Shown piece by piece: positions 15,161 to 24,900 of a stretch of DNA of 26,866 nt. A model generated the notes under the pieces. The model searched no databases and was not told where the DNA came from. It saw only the letters and a program-made list of their open reading frames with translations. The DNA is from a virus. Where the stretch lies: positions 1-26,866 of the IMG/VR virus record IMGVR_UViG_3300037151_000043, one strand, 5' to 3'. The translations under genes and the position numbers were made by a program. Positions within the stretch are counted from its first letter, which is position 1, and each line of letters starts with the position of its first letter.

Positions 15161-16897
15161 GTGTCGACGATCAACCCGGCCACCGGCCTCCCGTACCCCA
15201 ACACCACCACGACTGCTACCGCACCGGCGACGATCCCGACCGACACCGGCGGCTACATCAGCCTCCCCGTCACCGTCGACCCCTACCAGCTGACCGCGGA
15301 TGCGTTCGGGTTCATCGCCAACCAGATCCCCGGCTGGGTCCCCCCCGAAGGCGCCCTCGAGACGTGGATCATCTACGCCTGCGCCCGCATGGTCGCCCAG
15401 CTCGCCCAGACCGCAGCCCAAGTCCCCGACGTCATATTCGAATATTTGGGCGGCGCCCTCATGGGCGTCCCACCGAACCAGGGTGCCGCGGCGGAGTGTC
15501 AGACCACCTGGACGATGGTCGACACCTCCGGCTACACCGTCCCCGCCGGCACCGTCGTCGCCTTCGCCACCTCCGGCAACACCGTCGTCCAGTACGCCAC
15601 CCTCCAGGCCTTCTCGGTCCCGGAGGGCCAAACCTCCACCGCGGCCGGAGCCGTCACGGTCCAGGCGGCGGCAATCGGGGCTGCCGCGAATGGGATCGCG
15701 GCCGGTCCGATGGTCATCGTCGACCAGCTCGCCTTCGTCTCCTCCGTCACGTCCACCACCACCACGGCGGGCGGGGCGGACCCGGAGACGACCGCCCAGT
15801 ATTTGAACCAGCTGGCCGCCCGCTTCCAGCTCCTCACCCCCCGCCCCGTCCTGGCCGCCGATTTCGCGGTGATGGCCGCCCAGGTGGCCGGCGTGAACCG
15901 GGCGCTCGGGATCGACAACTACAACCCGTACGCCAACATGCTCACCGCCCTCGACGCCAGCTACGGGACGTCAGGCGCCTCTGTCGGCTCGTTCACGGCC
16001 ACGGCCAACTGCACGGTGGCCACCAGCAACGCCTGGGCGGAGACCGGCACCTACAGCCTCTCAATGGTGGCCACGGCCGGCGGGTCGATGACCTGCCAGT
16101 CCGGCTGGTATCCGATCGCCGGCGGCGAAACCTACACCGCCATGGCCTTCTTCCACGCCGCCACCGTCGCAGCCGAATGCGCCGTGGACCTGGTGTGGGG
16201 CGACGTCAACCAGAACGTCCTCTCCACCAGCGCCGGTACCACCAGCGATGATTCGACCGGCGGGGGAGTGCAGGTCACCAACACCGCCACGGCCCCCTCC
16301 AACGCCTCCTACCTGAAACTCCAGCCGAGGGTCACGGCCGGCTCCGCGGGCGAAACCCACGACTGCGACGAACGGGGAGTCCTCCTCGGCACCACGACCA
16401 CCTGGGGGCCTGGCGGGGCGCAGACCGGCCAGGAGCGGATGGTCACCGTCGTCCCCGTCGACGTCAACGGCAATGCCCTCACCGACGACGAGATGGCCGC
16501 CATCTCCACCGAGCTCGAGTCGCTCCGTGAAGTCAACTTCGTGGTCAACATCGTGCCCCCGACCTACACCGCCGTGAACGTCACCGCCGCCGTCGTCTGC
16601 CAACCCTCCGCCTCCCTGGCCACCGTCCAAGCCGCCGTCGTCACCGCCCTGCAGGCCTACCTGGCTCCGGGCACCTGGGCCGGCGGCGGGCAGATCCCGC
16701 CGGTCTGGCTCAACGACAACACCGTCTACTACCTCGACGTCGCCGGCGTGATCATCAACGTCCCGGGCGTCCACCACATCGTCGCCGGCTCCCTCACCGT
16801 CAATGGCGGCACCGCCGACGTGCCGCTCGACGGGCTGGCCGCCCTGCCGCAACCGGACATCAACGTCACGGTCACCGCGGCGGCGGCCGGCACCTAA
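15161..16897 (+). CDS. Baseplate J-like wedge protein with inserted carbohydrate-binding-like domain
   Basis: A 578-aa protein of the baseplate J (T4 gp6 / P2 gpJ) family, the scaffold of the baseplate wedge. GTG 15161 follows AGAGGAAGG. The N-terminal part has DAFGFIANQIPGWVPPEGA and a MGVPPNQGAAAECQTTWTM region, then SVTSTTTTAGGADPETTAQY and VLAADFAVMAAQVAGVNRA, all typical. Residues about 260-415 are an insertion resembling a CBM4/9-type jelly roll: TGTYSLSMVATAGGSMTC, IAGGETYTAMAFFHAAT, CAVDLVWGDVNQNVL, APSNASYLKLQPRV and TTTTWGPGG. The wedge sequence then resumes with RMVTVVPVDVNGNALTDDE and a beta-rich C-terminus. The insertion probably faces outward and may bind host glycans. Confidence 0.85.
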   Translation: MSTINPATGLPYPNTTTTATAPATIPTDTGGYISLPVTVDPYQLTADAFGFIANQIPGWVPPEGALETWIIYACARMVAQLAQTAAQVPDVIFEYLGGALMGVPPNQGAAAECQTTWTMVDTSGYTVPAGTVVAFATSGNTVVQYATLQAFSVPEGQTSTAAGAVTVQAAAIGAAANGIAAGPMVIVDQLAFVSSVTSTTTTAGGADPETTAQYLNQLAARFQLLTPRPVLAADFAVMAAQVAGVNRALGIDNYNPYANMLTALDASYGTSGASVGSFTATANCTVATSNAWAETGTYSLSMVATAGGSMTCQSGWYPIAGGETYTAMAFFHAATVAAECAVDLVWGDVNQNVLSTSAGTTSDDSTGGGVQVTNTATAPSNASYLKLQPRVTAGSAGETHDCDERGVLLGTTTTWGPGGAQTGQERMVTVVPVDVNGNALTDDEMAAISTELESLREVNFVVNIVPPTYTAVNVTAAVVCQPSASLATVQAAVVTALQAYLAPGTWAGGGQIPPVWLNDNTVYYLDVAGVIINVPGVHHIVAGSLTVNGGTADVPLDGLAALPQPDINVTVTAAAAGT

Positions 16898-16920
16898 CCC
16901 GCTCCACCCACCCTCGTCGA

Positions 16921-16940
16921 CTGCGCGTTCTAACGCGCAG
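16921..16940 (+). terminator. Hairpin after the wedge gene
   Basis: CTGCGCG pairs with CGCGCAG around TTCTAA (up to nine pairs if the TT and AA also pair). It lies in the 71-bp gap between wedge and fibre genes, 23 bp after the stop. There is no T-run. It may attenuate transcription or stabilise the upstream mRNA. Confidence 0.5.
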
Positions 16941-16968
16941 GACGCGCGCCCCCCCCGGAGGCCCTGCG

Positions 16969-17430
16969 ATGTCGTTCACCAACTACGCCGACCAGCAGAT
17001 CATCAACGCCGTCCTCGCCGACCAGGCGCTCGGCAATCCCTCCACCTGGCAGATGGGTCTCTCCACCACCGCACCCTCCCAGGTCAAAGGCGGCGCCACC
17101 CCGTACTGGAATTTCACCGAACCGACCTCGGGGACCGGCGGCTACGGCCGGCTCGCCGTCGCAGCCAACACCACCAACTGGGGTGCCGTCGGATCCCCCC
17201 CGACCGACGGCTACTCCGGCACCAACCTCGTCGCCGTCACCTTCCCCGGCAGCTCCGCCGCCTGGGCGTCGGGGGCGACACCGCTGGTGGCGATCGGCTG
17301 GTGGGACTCGGCCACCGTCGGCGCCGGGAACCTGTGGATCTTCGCCCCGCTCGCACCCACCGTCACCGTCTCCGCCGCCGGGGTGACCGTCCTCTTCCCC
17401 GCAAGCGCCTTAGTCGTCACCAACGACTGA
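16969..17430 (+). CDS. Tail fibre-like / minor tail protein
   Basis: A 153-aa protein with GGAGG before ATG 16969. Its pattern is that of a widespread small phage tail protein: an N-terminal helix (YADQQIINAVLADQALG), WQMGLSTTAP, a GGYGRLAVAANTTNW segment, AVTFPGSSAAWASG, and IGWWDSATVGAGNLWIFAPL. Proteins of this type attach to the baseplate or fibre base and are often followed by fibre genes, as here. Exact function is not known. A role in connecting the wedge to the adhesins is an inference. Confidence 0.6.
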   Translation: MSFTNYADQQIINAVLADQALGNPSTWQMGLSTTAPSQVKGGATPYWNFTEPTSGTGGYGRLAVAANTTNWGAVGSPPTDGYSGTNLVAVTFPGSSAAWASGATPLVAIGWWDSATVGAGNLWIFAPLAPTVTVSAAGVTVLFPASALVVTND

Positions 17431-17473
17431 CCTCGCCGTCCCAGCAGCCCGCGCGTAGAGAGGACGGTGATCC

Positions 17474-19033
17474 ATGTCGGGCATCGTCCAGCACACCTCG
17501 AAAGCCGAAACCGGATCCAACGTCACCGTCTCCCTGACCAACCCGGTCACCGACGGCAACACGGTCCTCATCTTCGTCCACCTCGCAACCGCCGCCCCTG
17601 ACACCACCCCCGCGGGATGGACCGAACTCGGCCAAGCGACGGCCGGCGGGTCGACGCTCACCGCCTACGCCAAGACCGTCACCGGCACCGGCGACGGAAC
17701 CTTCAACCTCACGTTCAGCACCAGCTCCGTCTACCAGGCCGGCTTCTGCGAGTACGCCGGCCTGGTCGAGGGCCCGTCGGTCCTCAACGTCCAACCCTCA
17801 ACCACAGCGTCAGGGTCCACCCAGGCGTCCGGTGCGGTCACGGTCAGCAACATCGGTGCGGTCCTGGTCGCCATCACCGCAAACGCCACCGTCGCCTACA
17901 CCGGCGGGTGGGCCGGGGCCACCGAGATCGGCTCCCCGATCGGCGGCGACCTGGCCACCTGGGCCTCGACGTTCCTCGCTGCGACGGGCAGCTACAACCC
18001 GACCGCGACCCTGGCCGCCAGCGGGGCGCATGAGCCGCTCGGGCTCACCGTGGTCCTCGACGCCCCCTACGAGGCCGCCACCTCCGTCTCCACGGCCACC
18101 GCCACGCCGGCGACGGTCATCATCTCCAAAGCCACCAGCCATTCGGCTAGCACCGCAACAGGCGCCCCGACGGTGTACGTGCTCGGCGAGTCCACCGGGG
18201 CGGCCGATTCGGCGTCGGTCGCTTTCGCTTTCCCGAACCTGATCCTCGAAACCTCCGCGGCCGCCACCTCGGCCAGCTCGGCGGTCGGGTCGCCGTACAA
18301 CCCGGGCGAGCAGCTCCCGCCGCCGCCTGAGCCGACGGTGGCGGACATCACCCTGCAGCTGTACGACGCCCTCGGCCCCATCCCGGGATTGGGTGTCGGC
18401 GACGACTACTTGGGCTGGCCGCTCCTGTGCTTTCTCGACGGGATCGGCCAGATCATCCAACGGATCGCCGACCTCGCCCAAGACACCGCAGGCGGGCCCG
18501 GCTGGTCAAGCCTGCTCGACCCCACCCGCTGCCCCCCCTACGCCCTGGCGTGGCTGGCCCAGTGCGTCGGCGTCACCTTCAACCAAACCCAATCCACCGC
18601 CGCAGCCCAGCTGGCCGCCATCCAAGCCGAGCAGGGATTCAACCGGGGCACCGTCGCCGCCCTGCAGAACGCGGCCGGCCAGTGGATGCAGCCGGGCCAG
18701 CAGGTCGTCATCTACGAACGGGACCCGGACCCGTACAGCTTCACCGTCGTCCTCCAGCTCGGCACCCTCGCCCCCGCCACCTACGGCCAAACCTCAGCCG
18801 AATACCCGACCTACGCCGAGCGGACCGCCGCCCGGTCCACATATTCGACCCCCTCCTACCCGCAGGCGCAGGTGCAGGCTGCTTTGGAGTCGCAGAAGCC
18901 GGCCGGGCTGCTGATGAACATCCAGATCGTCGCCGGCCCCACCTACGGGCAGGTCGGCGACGCCTACAGCACCTACGCCGCACGGCTGGCCGCGCTCCCG
19001 ACTTACGCCGACGTCGCCGTCTTCGAGCCCTGA
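17474..19033 (+). CDS. Tail protein I-like protein fused to an N-terminal adhesin-like region
   Basis: A 519-aa protein. Its C-terminal part, from about residue 290, resembles the P2 gpI / tail protein I family, which sits next to gpJ in the baseplate: WSSLLDPTRCPPYALAWLA, QAEQGFNRGTVAALQNAAG, PGQQVVIYERDPDPYSF. The family is usually near 200 aa, so the extra N-terminal 270 residues are unusual. They contain beta-sandwich-like sequence (LTNPVTDGNTVLIFVHLAT, PAGWTELGQATAGGST, a FNLTFSTSSVYQAGF segment) and Thr/Ala-rich stretches, joined by a Pro-rich linker near residue 280. Two 23-residue copies of a TYGQ-YxTYA motif lie at residues 436 and 490. The start is ATG 17474 with AGAGAGGA upstream. 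Confidence 0.7.
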   Translation: MSGIVQHTSKAETGSNVTVSLTNPVTDGNTVLIFVHLATAAPDTTPAGWTELGQATAGGSTLTAYAKTVTGTGDGTFNLTFSTSSVYQAGFCEYAGLVEGPSVLNVQPSTTASGSTQASGAVTVSNIGAVLVAITANATVAYTGGWAGATEIGSPIGGDLATWASTFLAATGSYNPTATLAASGAHEPLGLTVVLDAPYEAATSVSTATATPATVIISKATSHSASTATGAPTVYVLGESTGAADSASVAFAFPNLILETSAAATSASSAVGSPYNPGEQLPPPPEPTVADITLQLYDALGPIPGLGVGDDYLGWPLLCFLDGIGQIIQRIADLAQDTAGGPGWSSLLDPTRCPPYALAWLAQCVGVTFNQTQSTAAAQLAAIQAEQGFNRGTVAALQNAAGQWMQPGQQVVIYERDPDPYSFTVVLQLGTLAPATYGQTSAEYPTYAERTAARSTYSTPSYPQAQVQAALESQKPAGLLMNIQIVAGPTYGQVGDAYSTYAARLAALPTYADVAVFEP

Positions 19034-19046
19034 GAAAGGCCCACCG

Positions 19047-19745
19047 ATGGGAACCACCACTGCACGTCTCGCGCTGCCGTACCCGTACGAGTCGGACCCC
19101 GACAATGTGCCGCTCAGCCTGCAAAACCTGTGCGGCCGGCTCGACACCATCCTCGGCATCGACGGGTACGGCACCCTCGCCGACCGGCCCTCCCCGGGCA
19201 ACGAAGGGTTCACCTACTTCGCTTCCGATCAGACCGGCGCGGGCGGCACCGAAGGTCTCCTGTTCTACGACAACGGCTCCGGCTGGATCGCCATCAACCC
19301 CTACGTCGCCTTCGCCGGCACCGGCGGCCAGTGGGGTGTCGCCGCCACCGTCGCCCACTCGGATCACACCCACTCGGTCGTGGTCCGCACCACCCACACC
19401 TACGCCATCTCCGGCCCGGTGTCGGTCTACGCCAACGCCCAAGCGGGAGCCCCCGAGCCGTTCTACCCCGGGCTCGCCAACGGCCAGACCGCCAACATCG
19501 CCGCCGTCCGCTACTCGGTCGCATCGGGAACGTCGGTGACCTTCACCGTCACCTCCGGCGGGTCCCCGGTCGCCGGCGGCTCCGCTCTCACCGCCGGGCC
19601 GGCGCCCGTGCTCACCACCCTCGGCCAGGCCATCACCGACGGCGAGAACCTTGGCATCACCGTCACCGCCGTCAGCACCGACAACCCGTCGGGGCTGACG
19701 GTCTCGTTCTACCTCGACCTGACCTGCCCCGTCCAGGCGTCGTGA
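19047..19745 (+). CDS. Tail fibre / minor tail protein with HxH motif
   Basis: A 232-aa protein with AGAAAGG before ATG 19047. It begins with a pattern common in phage tail proteins that assemble fibres (LALPYPYESDPDNVPLSLQ, a LCGRLDTILGIDGYG helix, RPSPGNEGFTYFASDQ, then GLLFYDNGSGWIAINP). The centre has AHSDHTHSV, whose His-x-His recalls the metal-binding motifs of T4 long-tail-fibre tips. The C-terminal half is Thr/Val/Gly-rich and beta-like. It probably is a structural or adaptor piece of the fibre complex; identity is not certain. Confidence 0.6.
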   Translation: MGTTTARLALPYPYESDPDNVPLSLQNLCGRLDTILGIDGYGTLADRPSPGNEGFTYFASDQTGAGGTEGLLFYDNGSGWIAINPYVAFAGTGGQWGVAATVAHSDHTHSVVVRTTHTYAISGPVSVYANAQAGAPEPFYPGLANGQTANIAAVRYSVASGTSVTFTVTSGGSPVAGGSALTAGPAPVLTTLGQAITDGENLGITVTAVSTDNPSGLTVSFYLDLTCPVQAS

Positions 19746-19746
19746 C

Positions 19747-20562
<816 letters not shown>

Positions 20563-20578
20563 CCGAAGGAGTCGCCGG

Positions 20579-20887
20579 GTGTCTATTCCGCATCTGACGA
20601 TCCCTTTCCAGATCGTCAACGGTCAAGCGCTGACCGTCGAGCAGAACAGCGTCGACGAGATCACCCAGTGCGTCGAGGTGCTCTGTGCCACCGTCACCGG
20701 CACCCGCCTCGAGCTACCCGCCTACGGCATCCCCGACCAGACGTTCTCGCAGCAGGTCACCGCGGCGCCGATCCAGCAGGCCATCGCCACCTGGGAACCG
20801 CGGGCCCAGGCGGTCGTGACGGTCACCCCGGGTTCCGCCACCGCCGTCTCCGTGACGGTCCTCAACACGTCGGGAGGTGCCGGCTGA
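20579..20887 (+). CDS. Baseplate wedge protein, gp25/gpW-like candidate
   Basis: A 102-aa protein with GTG 20579 behind GAAGGAG. It matches the small wedge subunit (T4 gp25, P2 gpW) in size and in pattern: IPFQIVNGQALTVEQNSV, a helix ITQCVEVLCATVTGTRLE, then LPAYGIPDQTF where gp25 relatives carry a similar Gly-rich turn, and a C-terminal beta region AVVTVTPGSATAVSVTVL. In P2-type gene order the gene sits before J, whereas here it follows the glycine-rich protein, about 3.7 kb after the J gene. Stop and next start overlap (TGATG). Moderate confidence. Confidence 0.6.
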   Translation: MSIPHLTIPFQIVNGQALTVEQNSVDEITQCVEVLCATVTGTRLELPAYGIPDQTFSQQVTAAPIQQAIATWEPRAQAVVTVTPGSATAVSVTVLNTSGGAG

Positions 20888-21588
20888 TGTCCATGCCCAA
20901 CCCTGGCACCACCGTCGACGTCGTCGCCGCCGGCGGGATCCCGATGCCGCCGACGATCGAGACAGGCATCCCGATCGGGACCGGCCCCGGCACCGTCGCC
21001 TCCGGCACCTACGTCGTCCTCATCCTGGGGGCTCTGCAGTCCGGGAACAATCTGTCCGACTTGGAGTCGGTGGCGGAGGCGATCGCCAACCTCGGCCTCG
21101 GCTCCGCCGCCCTACAACCGTCGTCGGCTTTCGACGCGGACGGTACGGCACAGAACCTGGTCAACGCCGAGGCGGCCACCAGGGCAGCCCAGATCGCCGC
21201 CCTCCAAGCCGCCCTCTCCGCCCTGGCGGCCACAGCCTGGCAGCCAGATACCGCCTATCTCGCCGAGTCGGTGGTCACCGAAGGCGGGAACCTCTACCAG
21301 GCCCCCTCCGGCGGTGTCCCCGCCGAGTCGACGTTCAACCCGGCCCAGTGGGTGCTGCTGTCGTCGATCGGCGTCGCCATCGACACCACCACCGGCGACA
21401 TCCAACCGCTCGGCGCCGCCGCCGCCGGTACCTCCACCAAGGCGGCCGCAGCCAACCACGTCCACCCCACCACCGGGGTGTTGGCGGCTGGCAACAACCT
21501 GGCTGATGTCGAGTCGGTGCCGGCAGCTCGCACCACCTTGCAGACCGATCCTCGCGCCGCCGCGGTGGCCTTCATCTACGGGAGCTGA
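20887..21588 (+). CDS. Tail fibre protein with chitin-binding-like segment
   Basis: A 233-aa protein starting at ATG 20887, overlapping the wedge stop. It has two copies of a fibre repeat: SGNNLSDLESVAEAIANLGL near residue 57 and AGNNLADVESVPAARTTLQT near residue 202. Between them come a helical stretch (TRAAQIAALQAALSALA), then WQPDTAYLAESVVTEGGNLY with APSGG and FNPAQWVLL, which resembles a CBM5/12 chitin-binding-like domain. A NHVHPTTG motif follows. The protein likely joins the receptor-binding complex. Exact target is unknown. Confidence 0.65.
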   Translation: MSMPNPGTTVDVVAAGGIPMPPTIETGIPIGTGPGTVASGTYVVLILGALQSGNNLSDLESVAEAIANLGLGSAALQPSSAFDADGTAQNLVNAEAATRAAQIAALQAALSALAATAWQPDTAYLAESVVTEGGNLYQAPSGGVPAESTFNPAQWVLLSSIGVAIDTTTGDIQPLGAAAAGTSTKAAAANHVHPTTGVLAAGNNLADVESVPAARTTLQTDPRAAAVAFIYGS

Positions 21589-21592
21589 CCCC

Positions 21593-21958
21593 ATGGCCAA
21601 CAACATCATGGCTGCGACATCGACGATCCCGCAGAGCCTTTTCAACGGGCAGCTCGCCGGGACCGGCGCCACCCTTCTCTACACCGTCCCCGCCGACTCG
21701 TCCGCCGTCGCCAAGCAGGGCGCAGCCTGCAACGTGTCGGGGGCTGCGGTCACGTTCTCGCTCGGGATCGTCCCCTCCGGCGGCAGCTGGGACGGCACCC
21801 ACACCATCATCAGCGCCTGGGCGATCGAGCCCGGCAACAGCCTGCCGTTGACCGACTACCTGGCCGGCGCCTGCCTTAACGCCGGCGACATGATCTACGC
21901 CCAAGCATCGGCCGCGGTCGCCATCAACGTCCTCATCACCGGGACGGTCATCAACTGA
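21593..21958 (+). CDS. Small beta-rich fibre-associated protein
   Basis: The 121-aa protein begins at ATG 21593, with GGGAG upstream; the longer upstream reading of this frame is a Pro-rich shadow of the previous gene. It is beta-rich (LLYTVPADSSAVAKQ, VSGAAVTFSLGIVPSGG, IISAWAIEPGNSLPLTDY, AGDMIYAQASAAVAINV) and resembles small phage proteins placed among fibre genes. No catalytic motif is visible. Its stop overlaps the tailspike start, so the two are translationally coupled. It may be a fibre-attachment or capping protein. Confidence 0.6.
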   Translation: MANNIMAATSTIPQSLFNGQLAGTGATLLYTVPADSSAVAKQGAACNVSGAAVTFSLGIVPSGGSWDGTHTIISAWAIEPGNSLPLTDYLAGACLNAGDMIYAQASAAVAINVLITGTVIN

Positions 21959-24900
21959 TGGCCAACTCCCTCCAGCAGGCACCCACGCTGCTCAACCCGC
22001 TGGCCACCGTCGACGCCGCCACGACCATCGCGGCTGCGGCCGCGGTGTCGAAGCTGGCCATCGACAACAACCTGTCCGAGATCGCCGGCGCCGGCGCAGC
22101 CGCCGTCCAGGCCGCCCGCGGCCATCTCAACGTCACCAACTTCGCGATGCCGTTCGCGTCAGGCGACACCACGGGCGCGACCGACACGGCCGCATACCAG
22201 TACTACGCCATCCTGTGCGCAGCCAACGGCGGCGGGTCGATCTACTTCGCCGGCGGCCAGTCCACCCCGTACTACCTGCTCATGGGGCAGACCATCCCCA
22301 ACAACACCCGCCTCTACTCCGACGTCGGCACCACCTCCGGATCCGGCGGCGCCCATGTCATCGAGTGGGTGTACCCGGCGTCCGGCGGGGCTTCGTGCGG
22401 GTTCGGCTCGACCACCTGGTTCTCCGCAGCGACCGAGCCGACGACGTCGGATACCAGCATCATCGTCGACCACCTGTCCATGAACCTGAGCAACGCCTGC
22501 GTGATCCTGACCGGCTGCGTGCTCGGCGACGACGGGGTCACCATCAGCGTCCCCTCCGCGGCCGATCTGGCGCCGGGCATGCTGGTGTCGGACATCACCA
22601 ACTCCGCCGCCTGGATCGGCGCGGTGGTCACGGCCGCATCCAACGGTGCCACCGTCACCTCGTTCACCGGCACCCAGACGCTCAGCGCCAACCTCGGCAC
22701 CGCCGGCTCAACGCCCGTCCCGCTGACCTCAGGCGACTTCCCGACGTCGGGCACGATCCGTGTCCAGACCGGCACCAACGCCAACGGCTGGGCGACCTTC
22801 ACCTACAACGGCGTTACCGCCACCGGCTTCGAGAACGTCACCTATGTGTCCACCGTCGGCGGCGGCACCACCCTGGCCACCGGAAACATTGTCAGCATGC
22901 TTGGCGACGCCAATTACGGCTACGGCGCCTACCTGGCCGCCGGGCTCACCGGCACCACCACCACCACCTCGGTCAACACCGAAGCCAACACCATCACCGT
23001 CACCAACAGCGGCGCCGCCGCCTACCCGACCGGCGACTCCGGCACCACCCTCACGTTGCAGTTCTCCCCGCACGGAATCTGCACCGTCGGCTACCGCAAC
23101 GTCGTCGAATGGACCGTCATCGAAGCCCCCCAAGGCTGCGGGATCGTCCTGTCCCAGGCCACCGCGGCCGGATATCCGACCAGCAACAACGTCGAAGAGA
23201 ACCGCTTCTACAACAACCTCGTCAACTACCCCAGCTCGAAGTCCGCGGCTATCCCCGCCCTCGGATCGGCCATCCCCGGCAGCCGTGTCCCGATCGGCGG
23301 CCAGCACGGCTTCTGGGTCAACAAATGGGTTGGTGGCCAGAACAACTCCGACTCGTTCTGCATGAACAACGTCGTCGTCCAGTCCGGAGACATCCCCTTC
23401 AAGTTCGACGCCTCCGCGGACTGGAAGATCGCCCACAACCATCCGTGGTCATGCTACGGGCCGGCCTACTTCTACCTGGCCGGCATGTCGGGCACCACCT
23501 TCGACGACAACACCATGGACATGGCCCTTCCCTCCGCCGCGCCGGCCGGGATCACCTACTACGGCATCTACGGCGTCTGCTCTGGCGAGCACTTCGGCGT
23601 CAGCCAAGCCACCGGCGCCAACTCCATCAGCCGGAACCGGCCGCACCTCGAAGAGAACAACTACCTGGCCAACACCACCTACCTGTTCCTCGAAGGGCCA
23701 GCCAGCCCGAACACTGTCGCCTACGTCGCCCTGGCCATGAACTCGTACCAGCAAGACAACAAGGGCACCGGCACGAGCATGGCCTACCAGTTATCTGGCA
23801 ACACCGGGACCATGTACGTCAACATCGGATCGTCAGAGATCGGCGCCATCGGCACGACCATCGTGGCGGGACCTCCGACTACTGGTAACGGCGGGATCAT
23901 CGGCACGACCGCCAACGTGTCGGTCACCGCAGGCGGCGGGGGCAGCTCGGCGGCCGCCGGGACGCTCCCAGTCACCCCGGTGACAACCTCGATCTACCAG
24001 GCCCTGTCAACGGACTGTGTGCTCCCGTCCGAGGGCGGCTCCGCCCAGACGATTGTCCTGCCGGTGACACCGGTAGCCGGGCAGCTGATCGTCATCTCCA
24101 ACCCTGGCTCCGGCCTGGTCAGCATCTCCCCGTCACCCAGCCAGGGCATCCCCGGCGCCACGACCCACACCGACGCCGGCTGCGGGATCACCGCCGGCAG
24201 CAATCAAATGTCGGACCCGACCGGCAACCTCGTCACCGGAGACGTCGGCTCCTTCGCCGTCAACACCCACATCCCCGCCGGCACCACCATCGTCTCGGTC
24301 GCCAACCCGGGCACGACCAGCGCGGTCGCAACCTTGTCGGCCAACGCCTTGACCACCCCGTCGGGCGGCACCGGATCAGTGTTGGTCGCCGCGCCCATGA
24401 CGATCTACAACAACACGGCCGTCCAGCTCGTATGGGACACCACCTACAGCGCCTGGCGGTACGCAGACCGGCCAGTCGTGTCGCTCGGCGGCGGCGGCCT
24501 CTCCGTGGTCGGCAACGCCCTGGAGACCCTCAACTCGGCCGGCGCCACCCGCAACACCCTCGACGACGGCTCCGGCAACATGACCTCGGCCGGGCTGCTG
24601 ACCGCCACCGGCCTGTTCGTCACCGGCTACGGCAACCTGAAGATCAACGGCCGCGGCGACGGCGGCCCCACCAACAACGGCAACGCCTATGTGACGGCTT
24701 CGGTCACCTGCACCATCAACGCCACCACCGCCGTCACCACGACAGCCAGCTTCACGTCCGCCGGCGTCACCACCGGCATGACCGTGTCCGGCACAGGTAT
24801 CCCGGCTGGGACGACCGTCACCGTCAACTCGGCCACCTCCATCACGCTCTCCCAGGCTGCCACCGCCTCGGCCACCGAGACCCTCGTTTTCGGGACGCTA

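Noticed and set aside
22215-23888. A 557-aa Arg/His-rich plus-strand frame inside the tailspike
   Set aside because: Its composition is that of an off-frame reading, and it has no fitting start; the tailspike frame has recognisable beta-helix sequence.
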